Source: JAUNSR01 sp036655355 (GTDB taxonomy: Bacteria > Bacteroidota > Bacteroidia > Bacteroidales > JAUNSR01). Taken from it: a stretch of 64,000 bases of DNA. A model generated the notes under the pieces. That model was not told where the DNA came from. It searched no databases and was given only the letters and a program-made list of their open reading frames with translations. Where the stretch lies: assembly GCA_036655355.1 (NCBI GenBank), contig JAVVQG010000013.1, positions 52,009-116,008 of the forward strand. The letters are read 5' to 3'. The position numbers were made by a program, and so were the translations under genes. Below are positions 8,681 through 16,824 of the stretch, piece by piece. Positions within the stretch are counted from its first letter, which is position 1. Each line of letters opens with the position of its first letter.

Positions 8681-9526
8681 TTAAAGCTCAAATTTCTTCG
8701 TATGATACGCTACCAACCCCTTGAGTGAGGTTTTTTGGATCATATCGATCTTTACACCGTAATGATCCGCCACATCATTCAAGATCTCGGCATATTTAAA
8801 AGCGGAAGAACCCGTTACACGAATCGGACAATTCTTATAATCGTATTGGATTACATTCCGATCAAAAAAAGATTTGAAGTTATTGTAAATCAGATTGTAA
8901 ACATACTCTTCCCTTTGATAGTCCACCAGAAAATGAGAAATGATGGATAAGAAACGGTTGGGGAATGGGCAATTGTATACATTCTGCATCACATCGTCTG
9001 CCGTCACATTGCATTTTTGATAAAAATCAGCCATTAAACCACTCGGAGCAAGCCCTTTAAGACAATCACTCAAAAACATCTTACCAAGTACGGCACTGCT
9101 TCCCTCATCCCCGAGAATATACCCCAGCGGCTTCACGTTCTTCACGATCTTATGCCCGTCGTACATGCATGAGTTTGAACCGGTTCCGAGAATACAGGCA
9201 ATTCCCGATTCCTCTCCGAATAGCCCCCTCGCCGCTCCCAGCAGGTCACTTTCGATTCGTATCGGCGACTTGAACTGCGCTACCAGAGACGCTTCCAAAA
9301 TACTTTTTTTCTCAGGATTGGCGCATCCTGCCCCATAAAAAATCACTTCTTCGTACTTCTTTCTAAAGTAACTATCAGGCAGTTGCAAGCGCACACACCG
9401 ACTAATCTCTCTGCGATTCTGGAAATATGGATTGATCCCTTCCATCAAAGAATGGTCACATACGATAGATCCCTCTACCTGGCACCACTCCGTACGTGTG
9501 GAAGAGCTGTCTGCGATCAGTATCAT
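8681..9526 (-). CDS. BadF/BadG-type sugar kinase, paralogue of MurK
   Basis: 281 residues of the BadF/BadG/BcrA/BcrD ATPase fold used by N-acetylglucosamine and N-acetylmuramic acid kinases. It aligns through its length with the MurK-like protein at 20.0-20.8 kb: MILIADS at the start, FYGAGCANPEK at 63-73, the D-L-L-G-A-A-R catalytic-Asp segment (D94), GTGSNSC and GYILGDEGS. It differs in the phosphate-1 loop (DSSSTRTEW instead of DSGSTKTDW), a Gly-to-Ser and Lys-to-Arg change. The catalytic Asp is kept, so activity is likely, perhaps with another amino sugar. It lies upstream of susCD on the same strand and diverges from the peptidoglycan operon. GlcNAc or anhydroMurNAc are candidate substrates by inference only. 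Confidence 0.85.
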   Translation of the reverse strand: MILIADSSSTRTEWCQVEGSIVCDHSLMEGINPYFQNRREISRCVRLQLPDSYFRKKYEEVIFYGAGCANPEKKSILEASLVAQFKSPIRIESDLLGAARGLFGEESGIACILGTGSNSCMYDGHKIVKNVKPLGYILGDEGSSAVLGKMFLSDCLKGLAPSGLMADFYQKCNVTADDVMQNVYNCPFPNRFLSIISHFLVDYQREEYVYNLIYNNFKSFFDRNVIQYDYKNCPIRVTGSSAFKYAEILNDVADHYGVKIDMIQKTSLKGLVAYHTKKFEL

Positions 9527-9948
9527 TTAGTAGGATATTATTGTGTTTAACAATTTAAATATTTTTCGCAAATTACATATTTTTTCATATACGCCTCCTG
9601 ATTTGCATCTTTTTTTTTGAAAAAAGAGTGTTCTCTTTCCCTGTTATAAGGGAGATTCCAGCAAAACCACTATCTTTCAGTAGAGTGATCAATATGGTTC
9701 AATACGATGTAGTAGATCTCAGATTAATTATCATGAAAGCGATTTCAATTTTAAATTATTGAATACATATCTTAATTTATCTAAATATATCACCAATCTG
9801 ATTAATTTATGTAGTTATTATAATAATTTATATAAATGCTTCTTTTATATTTGTGATTGTTGCATCATGTGGGGAGGAGCATTTCATCTCTTTATAATAA
9901 TGATAAGGATTTCATTTCCCGGAACACCGGCCTTAATACTCACGCATC
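9527..9948 (+). promoter_or_regulatory. Divergent control region with a candidate -7 box at 9846
   Basis: This 422-base AT-rich gap separates the leftward kinase from the rightward peptidoglycan operon and holds no credible gene. TATATTTG at 9846-9853 matches the -7 consensus about 95 bases before the amidase ATG, but no good TTG sits 18-21 bases upstream of it. Any regulator site serving both directions would lie here; I could not pick one out. Confidence 0.4.
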
Positions 9949-12885
9949 ATGAAGAAAACATTAAATATTCTTTTAATCATCCTTCCGTCTCTTATTCCTA
10001 CACTTACAGCAGCTCAACAGTTGAGCGAAGAAGTACGAAACGAAATTGGCAAATACCTTACGCAAGAGGCTGCCAAATCGTATTCGATCGGAAAAATTGC
10101 AATCGATTCCTCCGTTGTTGATAAAAAGGAGATCAAACTATTCGCAAACCAACCTCTCTCCTATTTCTCTTTGAACAACAAGAATGTAAAGGAGTTGTAT
10201 GAGGGTGTAAGGGAAAGGATTCCGGCAGAATACCGAAATCGAAAACTCGAAATCTATACAGACAATCGTTTGCTAGAGGAACTTACCACGCTAAGCAAGA
10301 AAAAGAGAAACACACAACCCGCTCGTGAAAAAGCGCTGATTACAAACAGCTCACGCCCTTATATTCCCGAAAAAGGACTCCAAAACAGACACATTGCACT
10401 TTGGCAAAGCCACGGGTACTATTTTGAACCCAAACTAAACCGATGGGAATGGCAGCGGGCACGAATTTTCCAGACCGTGGAGGACCTTTACACACAAAGC
10501 TATGTACTTCCGTTTTTGGTACCGATGCTTGAAAATGCAGGAGCAAACGTATTGATTCCACGTGAAAGGGATTTTCAGACAAATGAAGTGATCATTGACT
10601 TTGAGAAGAGTTCGGAAAATTCCCGTTATGGAGAAACCAACAGAAAACAGAGTTGGAAAACGGGGGCGACTCCCGGATTCGCCCACCTGAAAGAGCAATA
10701 CGTGGATAATGAGAATCCTTTCCAGGAGGGTACGTTCCGTACCATTGAAACGGTACGGAAAAAGCAGGAGGCCAGTGTAGCGGAATGGATTCCGGATATA
10801 CCCGAAGCGGGACGTTATGCGGTGTATGTTTCTTACCAAAGCCTACCAAACAGTGCCGACGATGCTCTCTACACCATTCATCACAAAGGGGGTACCACAC
10901 ACTTCAAGGTAAATCAAAAAATGAGTGGCGGTACCTGGGTATACCTTGGTCATTTCAACTTCGATGAGGGGATGAATCCGGAAATGAAGGTGACGCTTTC
11001 AAACGTATCCTCAAAATCGGGACGAACCGTTACGGCCGATGCCGTAAAAATAGGGGGAGGGATCGGCAATATCGCCCGAAAAATAAAAGAACACCCTTAC
11101 AGCAATTATGAAACGAGCAACTATCCTCGATTCACCGAAGCTTCGCGATACTGGCTGCAATGGGCGGGTATCCCCGATTCGGTATATTCAGCATCAAAAG
11201 GGGAAAATGACTATACGGATGATTACCGCAGTCGCGGAAGATGGGTAAATTACATCTCGGGCGGTTCTTCCCGCAACCCGAAACAGGAGGGATTGCGGGT
11301 ACCTGTCGATATGGCTTTTGCATTCCATACCGATGCCGGAACAACGCTTACCGATTCGGTTATCGGCACGTTGGGGATTTTTTCCACCAACGGCGATCCG
11401 TATTACAAGGCTGACCGTTACATCTCGCGCGACCTGACCGATCTGATCATGACGAATATCGTGCACGACATCCGTGTCCAATACGAACCCGAATGGGAAA
11501 GAAGAGGTATGTGGAACAAACAATACAACGAGGCGTACGTACCCTTGGTTCCCACCATGTTGTTGGAGCTGCTCTCGCACCAAAATTTCGCCGACATGCG
11601 ATACGGACTGGATCCGCAATTCCGCTTCACCGTGAGTCGCGCCATTTACAAAGGGATGTTGCAGTTCCTCGCGAACCAATACGGAACCGAATATGTGGTA
11701 CAGCCACTTCCGGTTGATCATTTCAGTGCAGAATTTACCGGCAATAAGGAGATTGAACTAAAATGGCAACCTGTGATTGATTCGTTGGAAGTAACCGCCA
11801 CACCTAAAAAGTATATTGTTTATACGCGTATTGGTGATCGGGATTTTGACAACGGCGTAATTGCAAATGAACCGCGATACACAACAACCTTGGAACCCGG
11901 CGTACATTACAGCTTTAAAGTGGGTGCCGTCAACAAAGGGGGCGAGAGTTTCCCTTCCGAAATCTTATCGGCATACAAAGCGCCGAATGAGAAAGGTACC
12001 GTACTGATTGTAAACGGCTTCGACCGTATCAGCGCTCCCGCATCCTTCGTATCGGGCGATCGTGCCGGATTCAGCGATCAGCAGGACTTCGGCGTACCGT
12101 ACCTCTATGATATAAGTTACATCGGAAGTCAGAACGAATTCCGACGTGAGATTCCGTGGATGGACGATGATGCGGCAGGATTCGGTGCGAGTTGGGCGAA
12201 CTTCGAGAAAGAAGCGATTGCAGGAAACACCTTCGACTACCCCGCCGTACACGGCCGGGCAATCGGCGAAAACGGCTATTCCTACGTGTCAGCCAGCGAT
12301 GAAGCGGTGATGGACGGTTCGGTGAAACTGACCCCTTACAAAACGGTGGACCTGATCATGGGCAAGGAGAAAGAGGTGGTGAAATCACGCACGACGGGAC
12401 GAACCGATTTTAAAACCTTCCCGCTTCCGCTGCAGCAGGCACTGACGGACTTTACCGCGAAAGGTGGAAATCTGTTCGTGAGCGGTGCCTATATCGCATC
12501 CGATCTTTGGGATAAGGCAGCGGCCGACTCCACAGACACGGCATTCGCACGCAATGTACTGCGTTACAAATGGCGCACCGATCAGGCAGCGCTCACCGGA
12601 AAAGTAAAGAGCGTCTCCTCTCCGTTCTCGGAGTTTAAAGGAACGTATCAGTTTTTCAACACACCGAACAGCACGATGTACCACGTGGAATCACCCGACG
12701 CCCTTGAACCGGCAGACGACAAGGGTTTTACGATCTTCCGCTATTCGGAAAACAACTTGAGTGCCGGGATCGCCTCAGCGGGAGATTACCGTACCGTTAT
12801 CCTTGGATTCCCTTTTGAAACCTTAAAAAATAGAACGGAACGAAACGAACTGATGAAACAAGTACTGGAGTTCCTAAACCAATAA
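9949..12885 (+). CDS. Exported N-acetylmuramoyl-L-alanine amidase-like protein with golvesin-type and FN3-like domains
   Basis: 978 residues with a signal peptide (MKKTLNILLIILPSLIPTLTAAQQ). From about 147 an Amidase_3-like core begins (HIALWQSHGYYFE, H155; then TVEDLYTQSYVLPFLVPML, E178; and VPVDMAFAFHTDAG with the later His), giving the H-E-H zinc pattern of cell-wall amidases. The core is interrupted at about 230-370 by a golvesin/xanthan-lyase-like beta domain (WIPDIPEAGRYAVYVSYQS). Residues about 605-690 look like FN3, and the C-terminal 300 residues are a further alpha/beta domain. First gene of the operon, 115 bases before the next. It likely strips stem peptides from peptidoglycan in the periplasm or outside. 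Database names such as xanthan lyase are misleading for this type. Confidence 0.8.
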   Translation: MKKTLNILLIILPSLIPTLTAAQQLSEEVRNEIGKYLTQEAAKSYSIGKIAIDSSVVDKKEIKLFANQPLSYFSLNNKNVKELYEGVRERIPAEYRNRKLEIYTDNRLLEELTTLSKKKRNTQPAREKALITNSSRPYIPEKGLQNRHIALWQSHGYYFEPKLNRWEWQRARIFQTVEDLYTQSYVLPFLVPMLENAGANVLIPRERDFQTNEVIIDFEKSSENSRYGETNRKQSWKTGATPGFAHLKEQYVDNENPFQEGTFRTIETVRKKQEASVAEWIPDIPEAGRYAVYVSYQSLPNSADDALYTIHHKGGTTHFKVNQKMSGGTWVYLGHFNFDEGMNPEMKVTLSNVSSKSGRTVTADAVKIGGGIGNIARKIKEHPYSNYETSNYPRFTEASRYWLQWAGIPDSVYSASKGENDYTDDYRSRGRWVNYISGGSSRNPKQEGLRVPVDMAFAFHTDAGTTLTDSVIGTLGIFSTNGDPYYKADRYISRDLTDLIMTNIVHDIRVQYEPEWERRGMWNKQYNEAYVPLVPTMLLELLSHQNFADMRYGLDPQFRFTVSRAIYKGMLQFLANQYGTEYVVQPLPVDHFSAEFTGNKEIELKWQPVIDSLEVTATPKKYIVYTRIGDRDFDNGVIANEPRYTTTLEPGVHYSFKVGAVNKGGESFPSEILSAYKAPNEKGTVLIVNGFDRISAPASFVSGDRAGFSDQQDFGVPYLYDISYIGSQNEFRREIPWMDDDAAGFGASWANFEKEAIAGNTFDYPAVHGRAIGENGYSYVSASDEAVMDGSVKLTPYKTVDLIMGKEKEVVKSRTTGRTDFKTFPLPLQQALTDFTAKGGNLFVSGAYIASDLWDKAAADSTDTAFARNVLRYKWRTDQAALTGKVKSVSSPFSEFKGTYQFFNTPNSTMYHVESPDALEPADDKGFTIFRYSENNLSAGIASAGDYRTVILGFPFETLKNRTERNELMKQVLEFLNQ

Positions 12886-12924
12886 CCTCTATTCAATAAC
12901 CGATAATTAAGAAAGCCATCGCCC

Positions 12925-12951
12925 CCTCGGGTTGAAATACCCAACTCGAGG
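12925..12951 (+). other. Intercistronic hairpin between amidase and GT2 genes
   Basis: CCTCGGGTTG (12925-12934) pairs with CAACTCGAGG (12942-12951), 10 bp with one G-T pair. No T-run follows, so it is more likely an mRNA stability or partial attenuation element than a terminator. Confidence 0.45.
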
Positions 12952-13000
12952 AGTATAAAGACGCATTTGACCTTCATGTTAAAAATTAAACTATATACGA

Positions 13001-14467
13001 ATGATGAAAACACGTATCAACTGCTTTATTCCTTTCAACGGAACACAGGAAGCAAAAAACACCGCTTTCGACTTAGCTTCATCTCCTCTGGTAAACAAAG
13101 TTTATTTGCTTTGCCCGAATGACAATATGGATACCGAAGGGCTACAGGAGTGCGAGATCCTACAGCTCCCTACCATCAAAAACAGCGCTGCGATTCGCGA
13201 GATTGCAAAACATTCCGATGCCCGTTACAGTCTGATCTACACCAAAGACACGGAATTGAAAATGGGCATGTTCGCACTCGAACGAATGACCGCTATTCTC
13301 GAAGACAGCGGTGCAGCCATGGCATATGCCGATCATTACGAAATTGCAGAAGGGAAACAAACCAATAGTCCGGTCATCGATTACCAGTTCGGGAGTTTAC
13401 GCGATGACTTCAATTTCGGCTCCGTTCTCCTTTACCGCGCAGATGCATTGCGCGAGGCTGCGGCGCGCATGAACACCGATTATCAGTTCGCTGCACTTTA
13501 TGACCTGCGACTCAAAATTTCACAAAAAGGAGAATTGGTGCATATCAATGAATACCTCTATACCGAGGTGCAGAACGACCTGCGCAAGAGCGGAGAAAAA
13601 ATATTCGATTATGTGGATCCCAAAAACCGTCAGGTGCAGATCGAAATGGAGATGTGCTGTACCGACCACCTGCGCACCATCGGTGGCTACCTTGCGCCCG
13701 AATTCAAGGCGATCAGTTTCGACGAAGGTGATTTCGAATACGAAGCATCGGTAATCATTCCGGTCAGAAACCGTGCCCGCACGATTGAAGATGCCATCAA
13801 ATCGGTCTTGATCCAAAAAACGAATTTCAAATACAACCTCATCATTATTGACAACCATTCAACAGACGGCACCAGCGAAATCATTGAACGTTACACTTCC
13901 GATCCGCGTGTGATCCACATCACACCGCAACGTAACGACCTTGGAATCGGTGGGTGTTGGAACATGGGGGTACACCATCCGAAGGCGGGGAAATTTGCCG
14001 TTCAACTCGACAGTGACGATGTGTACAAAGATGAAAACACCTTGCAGATCATGGTTAACGCATTCTACGAACAGAATTGCGGCATGGTGGTGGGTACCTA
14101 CATGATGACAGACATCAACCTCAACATGATCGCACCCGGAATCATCGACCACAAAGAATGGACACCGGAAAACGGCCGAAACAATGCGCTCCGAATCAAC
14201 GGACTCGGCGCTCCGCGTGCTTTCTACACACCGCTTCTCCGTGCTATCAAAGTGCCGAATACCAGCTATGGCGAGGATTATGCGTTGGGACTGAACATCT
14301 CCCGCGAATATCAGATCGGTCGCGTATATGAAGTGGTTTACCTGTGTCGCCGTTGGGAAGATAATTCCGACGCATCACTCGATATCGTAAAGATGAACAA
14401 TCACAACACATACAAAGACCGTATCCGTACTTGGGAACTGCAGGCACGCGTTAAAATGAACAAATAA
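13001..14467 (+). CDS. GT2-type glycosyltransferase-like protein in peptidoglycan operon
   Basis: 488 residues, cytosolic. The C-terminal half (about 245-450) is a GT-A family 2 domain: ASVIIPVRNRARTIEDAIKSV, IIIDNHSTDGTSEI and the DSDD metal-binding motif (VQLDSDDVYKD). The first 240 residues look like a second, degenerate GT-A-like module (NCFIPFNGTQEAKNTAFDLA, LLCPND, then YADHYEI) without a clear DxD. The start could be ATG 13001 or 13004. Why a salvage operon needs a glycosyltransferase is unclear; it sits 3 bases before the DUF4922 gene, so the two are probably co-translated. Role unknown: it might transfer amino sugars to a carrier or act as a nucleotidyl/sugar transferase. Confidence 0.75.
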   Translation: MMKTRINCFIPFNGTQEAKNTAFDLASSPLVNKVYLLCPNDNMDTEGLQECEILQLPTIKNSAAIREIAKHSDARYSLIYTKDTELKMGMFALERMTAILEDSGAAMAYADHYEIAEGKQTNSPVIDYQFGSLRDDFNFGSVLLYRADALREAAARMNTDYQFAALYDLRLKISQKGELVHINEYLYTEVQNDLRKSGEKIFDYVDPKNRQVQIEMEMCCTDHLRTIGGYLAPEFKAISFDEGDFEYEASVIIPVRNRARTIEDAIKSVLIQKTNFKYNLIIIDNHSTDGTSEIIERYTSDPRVIHITPQRNDLGIGGCWNMGVHHPKAGKFAVQLDSDDVYKDENTLQIMVNAFYEQNCGMVVGTYMMTDINLNMIAPGIIDHKEWTPENGRNNALRINGLGAPRAFYTPLLRAIKVPNTSYGEDYALGLNISREYQIGRVYEVVYLCRRWEDNSDASLDIVKMNNHNTYKDRIRTWELQARVKMNK

Positions 14468-14470
14468 ACG

Positions 14471-15460
14471 ATGGGGATGAACAAGATAAACTCAGAAAAG
14501 GCCGTTGAACTGATTCGCACTCAACGGCTTGACTGGAGTCTGGCGGCAACCAACTATGAGGCTTTGGACAGGGTAAAGGTGAAAGAGATCGATTTGGGAA
14601 AAGTACACTTCAAAGTGCAGTTCAATCCCGCCCGAATCGTTTCGTCTGCAGCCAAAGTGGATCCCCGCTCCATAGCGGAACGAAAATGTTTCCTCTGCCG
14701 GGAGAATCGCCCCTCGGAGCAGAGCGGCATTTCTTATGGAGAAGATTACACGATACTGGTGAATCCGTTCCCGATTTTCCCGTTGCACCTAACCATCCCG
14801 GGCAACCGCCATGCCGACCAGCTGATTCGCCCATTCTTTGGCGACATGCTCGATCTGGCGAAAGAGTTGGATCAATTCACAATCTTCTATAACGGTCCGA
14901 AATGCGGAGCATCCGCTCCCGACCACATGCATTTCCAAGCGGGAAACAAAGGGTTTATGCCCCTTGAAAAAGAGTGGAGAAACGCGGCTAGTCTCATTGT
15001 CAGATACGGTGAAACCGAAATCTGGAATTTCTACGACGGGATGCGAACGGCATTCGTGCTGGAAGGGAGAACGAAAGCGGAGATACTAAAAAGCTTCACT
15101 GCGATTTATGACCTGCTGGAAGTGAAAGCCGACGAACCGGAACCGTTGATGAACAAGCCGGAGGTGAAAGCCGACGAACCGGAACCGTTGATGAACCTGC
15201 TGGCAGGATATGAGAATGGCAAATATACCGTTTTGATTTTCCCTCGCGCCAAACACCGTCCGGCGTGTTATTCGGCCGAAGGTGAAGCCAACCTGCTCAT
15301 CAGTCCCGCTTCGGTAGATATGGGAGGAGTTTTCATCACCCCGCGTGAAGAAGATTTCAACAAAATAACCCAAGAGCAGTTGAAGAGCATCCTCAGCGAA
15401 GTTTGCTTGGCACCGGAGAAAATGAATTCAATCGCTGATAAACTGAAGAACGCATTATGA
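14471..15460 (+). CDS. DUF4922 (HIT/GalT-like) protein
   Basis: 329 residues. It has the DUF4922 layout: FNPARIVSSAAKVD near 50-65, a C-F-L-C-R-E-N-R-P segment (about 75-83) that may bind zinc, ILVNPFPIFPLHLTIP and then APDHMHFQAG (about 150-159). The H-M-H-F-Q part resembles the His-rich active site of HIT/GalT nucleotidyl transferases. I infer a nucleotide-sugar or dinucleotide phosphorylase-type reaction; none is proven. An in-frame 42-base tandem duplication gives EVKADEPEPLMN twice in a surface-type linker (about 217-242). It is 3 bases after the GT2 gene and overlaps the SpoIID gene by 4 bases (ATGA). Confidence 0.75.
   Translation: MGMNKINSEKAVELIRTQRLDWSLAATNYEALDRVKVKEIDLGKVHFKVQFNPARIVSSAAKVDPRSIAERKCFLCRENRPSEQSGISYGEDYTILVNPFPIFPLHLTIPGNRHADQLIRPFFGDMLDLAKELDQFTIFYNGPKCGASAPDHMHFQAGNKGFMPLEKEWRNAASLIVRYGETEIWNFYDGMRTAFVLEGRTKAEILKSFTAIYDLLEVKADEPEPLMNKPEVKADEPEPLMNLLAGYENGKYTVLIFPRAKHRPACYSAEGEANLLISPASVDMGGVFITPREEDFNKITQEQLKSILSEVCLAPEKMNSIADKLKNAL
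15119..15196 (+). repeat. 42-bp in-frame tandem duplication in DUF4922 gene
   Basis: Copy one starts at 15119 and copy two at 15161. They differ at one base over the first 36 and diverge at the last six bases, and encode EVKADEPEPLMN twice. The near identity points to a recent duplication that keeps the frame. Confidence 0.9.
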
Positions 15461-16773
15461 AAGAGCCACAAGTTTCTGTCGGCATCATGACCGAACGCGA
15501 GATAAACTTTCTGCCCGAAGGGAATTACAGTTGCAACGGTGCGGCTGTGTCCGGTTTACAAACCGCCACCCTGATTGCAGGAAAAATATATTGGAACAAC
15601 GGGTTGCACGAGGAGTTGATTTTCACACCTGCGCTCGAAAGCGATTCCTTCGAACTGAAGGACGTTACCATCGGGGTGAATTTTCATTGGGAACGAAAAG
15701 AGGACCAGCGATTTTTAGGAGCGTTGAAACTCGTTGCCGTTCCTTCCGGAATCACCGCGATCAACCTGTTGCCGGTTGAGAAATACCTCGAAAGCGTCAT
15801 CTCATCCGAAATGAGTGCCACCGCATCGCCCGAATTGCTGAAGGCACACGCCGTCATCTCCCGCAGTTGGTTGCTGGCTCAGATGAATAAGACAAAAGAG
15901 ATGGAGGCGAATCGCACCACACAGGTTTCCTGCATCCGGACGCCCGATGAATTGATCCGTTGGTACGATCGTGAAGACCACGAGCTATTCGACGTATGCG
16001 CTGACGACCATTGTCAGCGTTACCAAGGCATCACACGCATCTCTACCCAGAAAGCGATCGATGCGGTTACCGCCACGCGCGCCACGGTACTTCTCTCGGA
16101 TGGGAAGATCTGCGATGCCCGTTTTTCAAAATCGTGCGGAGGAGCGGTGGAAGAGTTCCAAAATTGTTGGGAGGATAAAAAACACACATACCTGCAAAAG
16201 ATCAGTGACAGCGAACACCCGGAGCGATTGCCCGACCTTACCGACGAGGCCGAAGCGGAGAAATGGATCCGCAGCGCACCGGCGGCATTCTGCAACACGA
16301 CAGCGAAACAGATCCTATCACAGGTCCTCAATAACTACGATCAGGAAACAACCGACTTCTACCGCTGGAAAGTGGAATATACAACAGACGAACTGTCGCA
16401 GTTGATCCGCGAGCGTTCGGGTATCGACTTTGGAACCCTCATCGACCTCATTCCGGTACAACGCGGCACGTCGGGCCGACTTACGAAATTGAAGATCGTG
16501 GGTTCGAAGCGCACCTTAATCATCGGAAAAGAACTGGAGATCCGTCGCACCCTCTCCCCTTCGCACCTTTACAGCTCGGCATTCGTTGTAGACAAGATAG
16601 CGGCCGATTCAGAGAAAGGTGAAAATGAGAAATTCATCCTTACGGGTGCCGGTTGGGGACATGGCGTGGGACTGTGCCAGATCGGAGCGGCCGTAATGAG
16701 CGAAAAAGGATACACCTACGATCAGATCCTGCTGCATTACTACATCGGAGCCACCTTGAGCAAACGCTACTAA
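15457..16773 (+). CDS. SpoIID/LytB-domain protein, no visible signal peptide
   Basis: 438 residues. The core is a SpoIID domain: LLPVEKYLESVISSEMSATA with the conserved Glu (E118), then AHAVISRSW, ARFSKSCGGAVEEF and the C-terminal GWGHGVGLCQIGAAVMSEKG. SpoIID enzymes are lytic transglycosylases that cut glycan strands lacking stem peptides, which fits an operon starting with an amidase. The N-terminus (MKEPQVSVGIMTEREINFLP) has no hydrophobic export signal, and no better upstream start exists because the gene overlaps DUF4922 by 4 bases. It may therefore act in the cytosol on imported denuded glycans or leave by another route. It is 51 bases before the permease ATG. Confidence 0.85.
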   Translation: MKEPQVSVGIMTEREINFLPEGNYSCNGAAVSGLQTATLIAGKIYWNNGLHEELIFTPALESDSFELKDVTIGVNFHWERKEDQRFLGALKLVAVPSGITAINLLPVEKYLESVISSEMSATASPELLKAHAVISRSWLLAQMNKTKEMEANRTTQVSCIRTPDELIRWYDREDHELFDVCADDHCQRYQGITRISTQKAIDAVTATRATVLLSDGKICDARFSKSCGGAVEEFQNCWEDKKHTYLQKISDSEHPERLPDLTDEAEAEKWIRSAPAAFCNTTAKQILSQVLNNYDQETTDFYRWKVEYTTDELSQLIRERSGIDFGTLIDLIPVQRGTSGRLTKLKIVGSKRTLIIGKELEIRRTLSPSHLYSSAFVVDKIAADSEKGENEKFILTGAGWGHGVGLCQIGAAVMSEKGYTYDQILLHYYIGATLSKRY

Positions 16774-16824
16774 TCGGGACTATCCCATTTATACCTTTGA
16801 TTGACCCTTAAATCTACTCTACAC

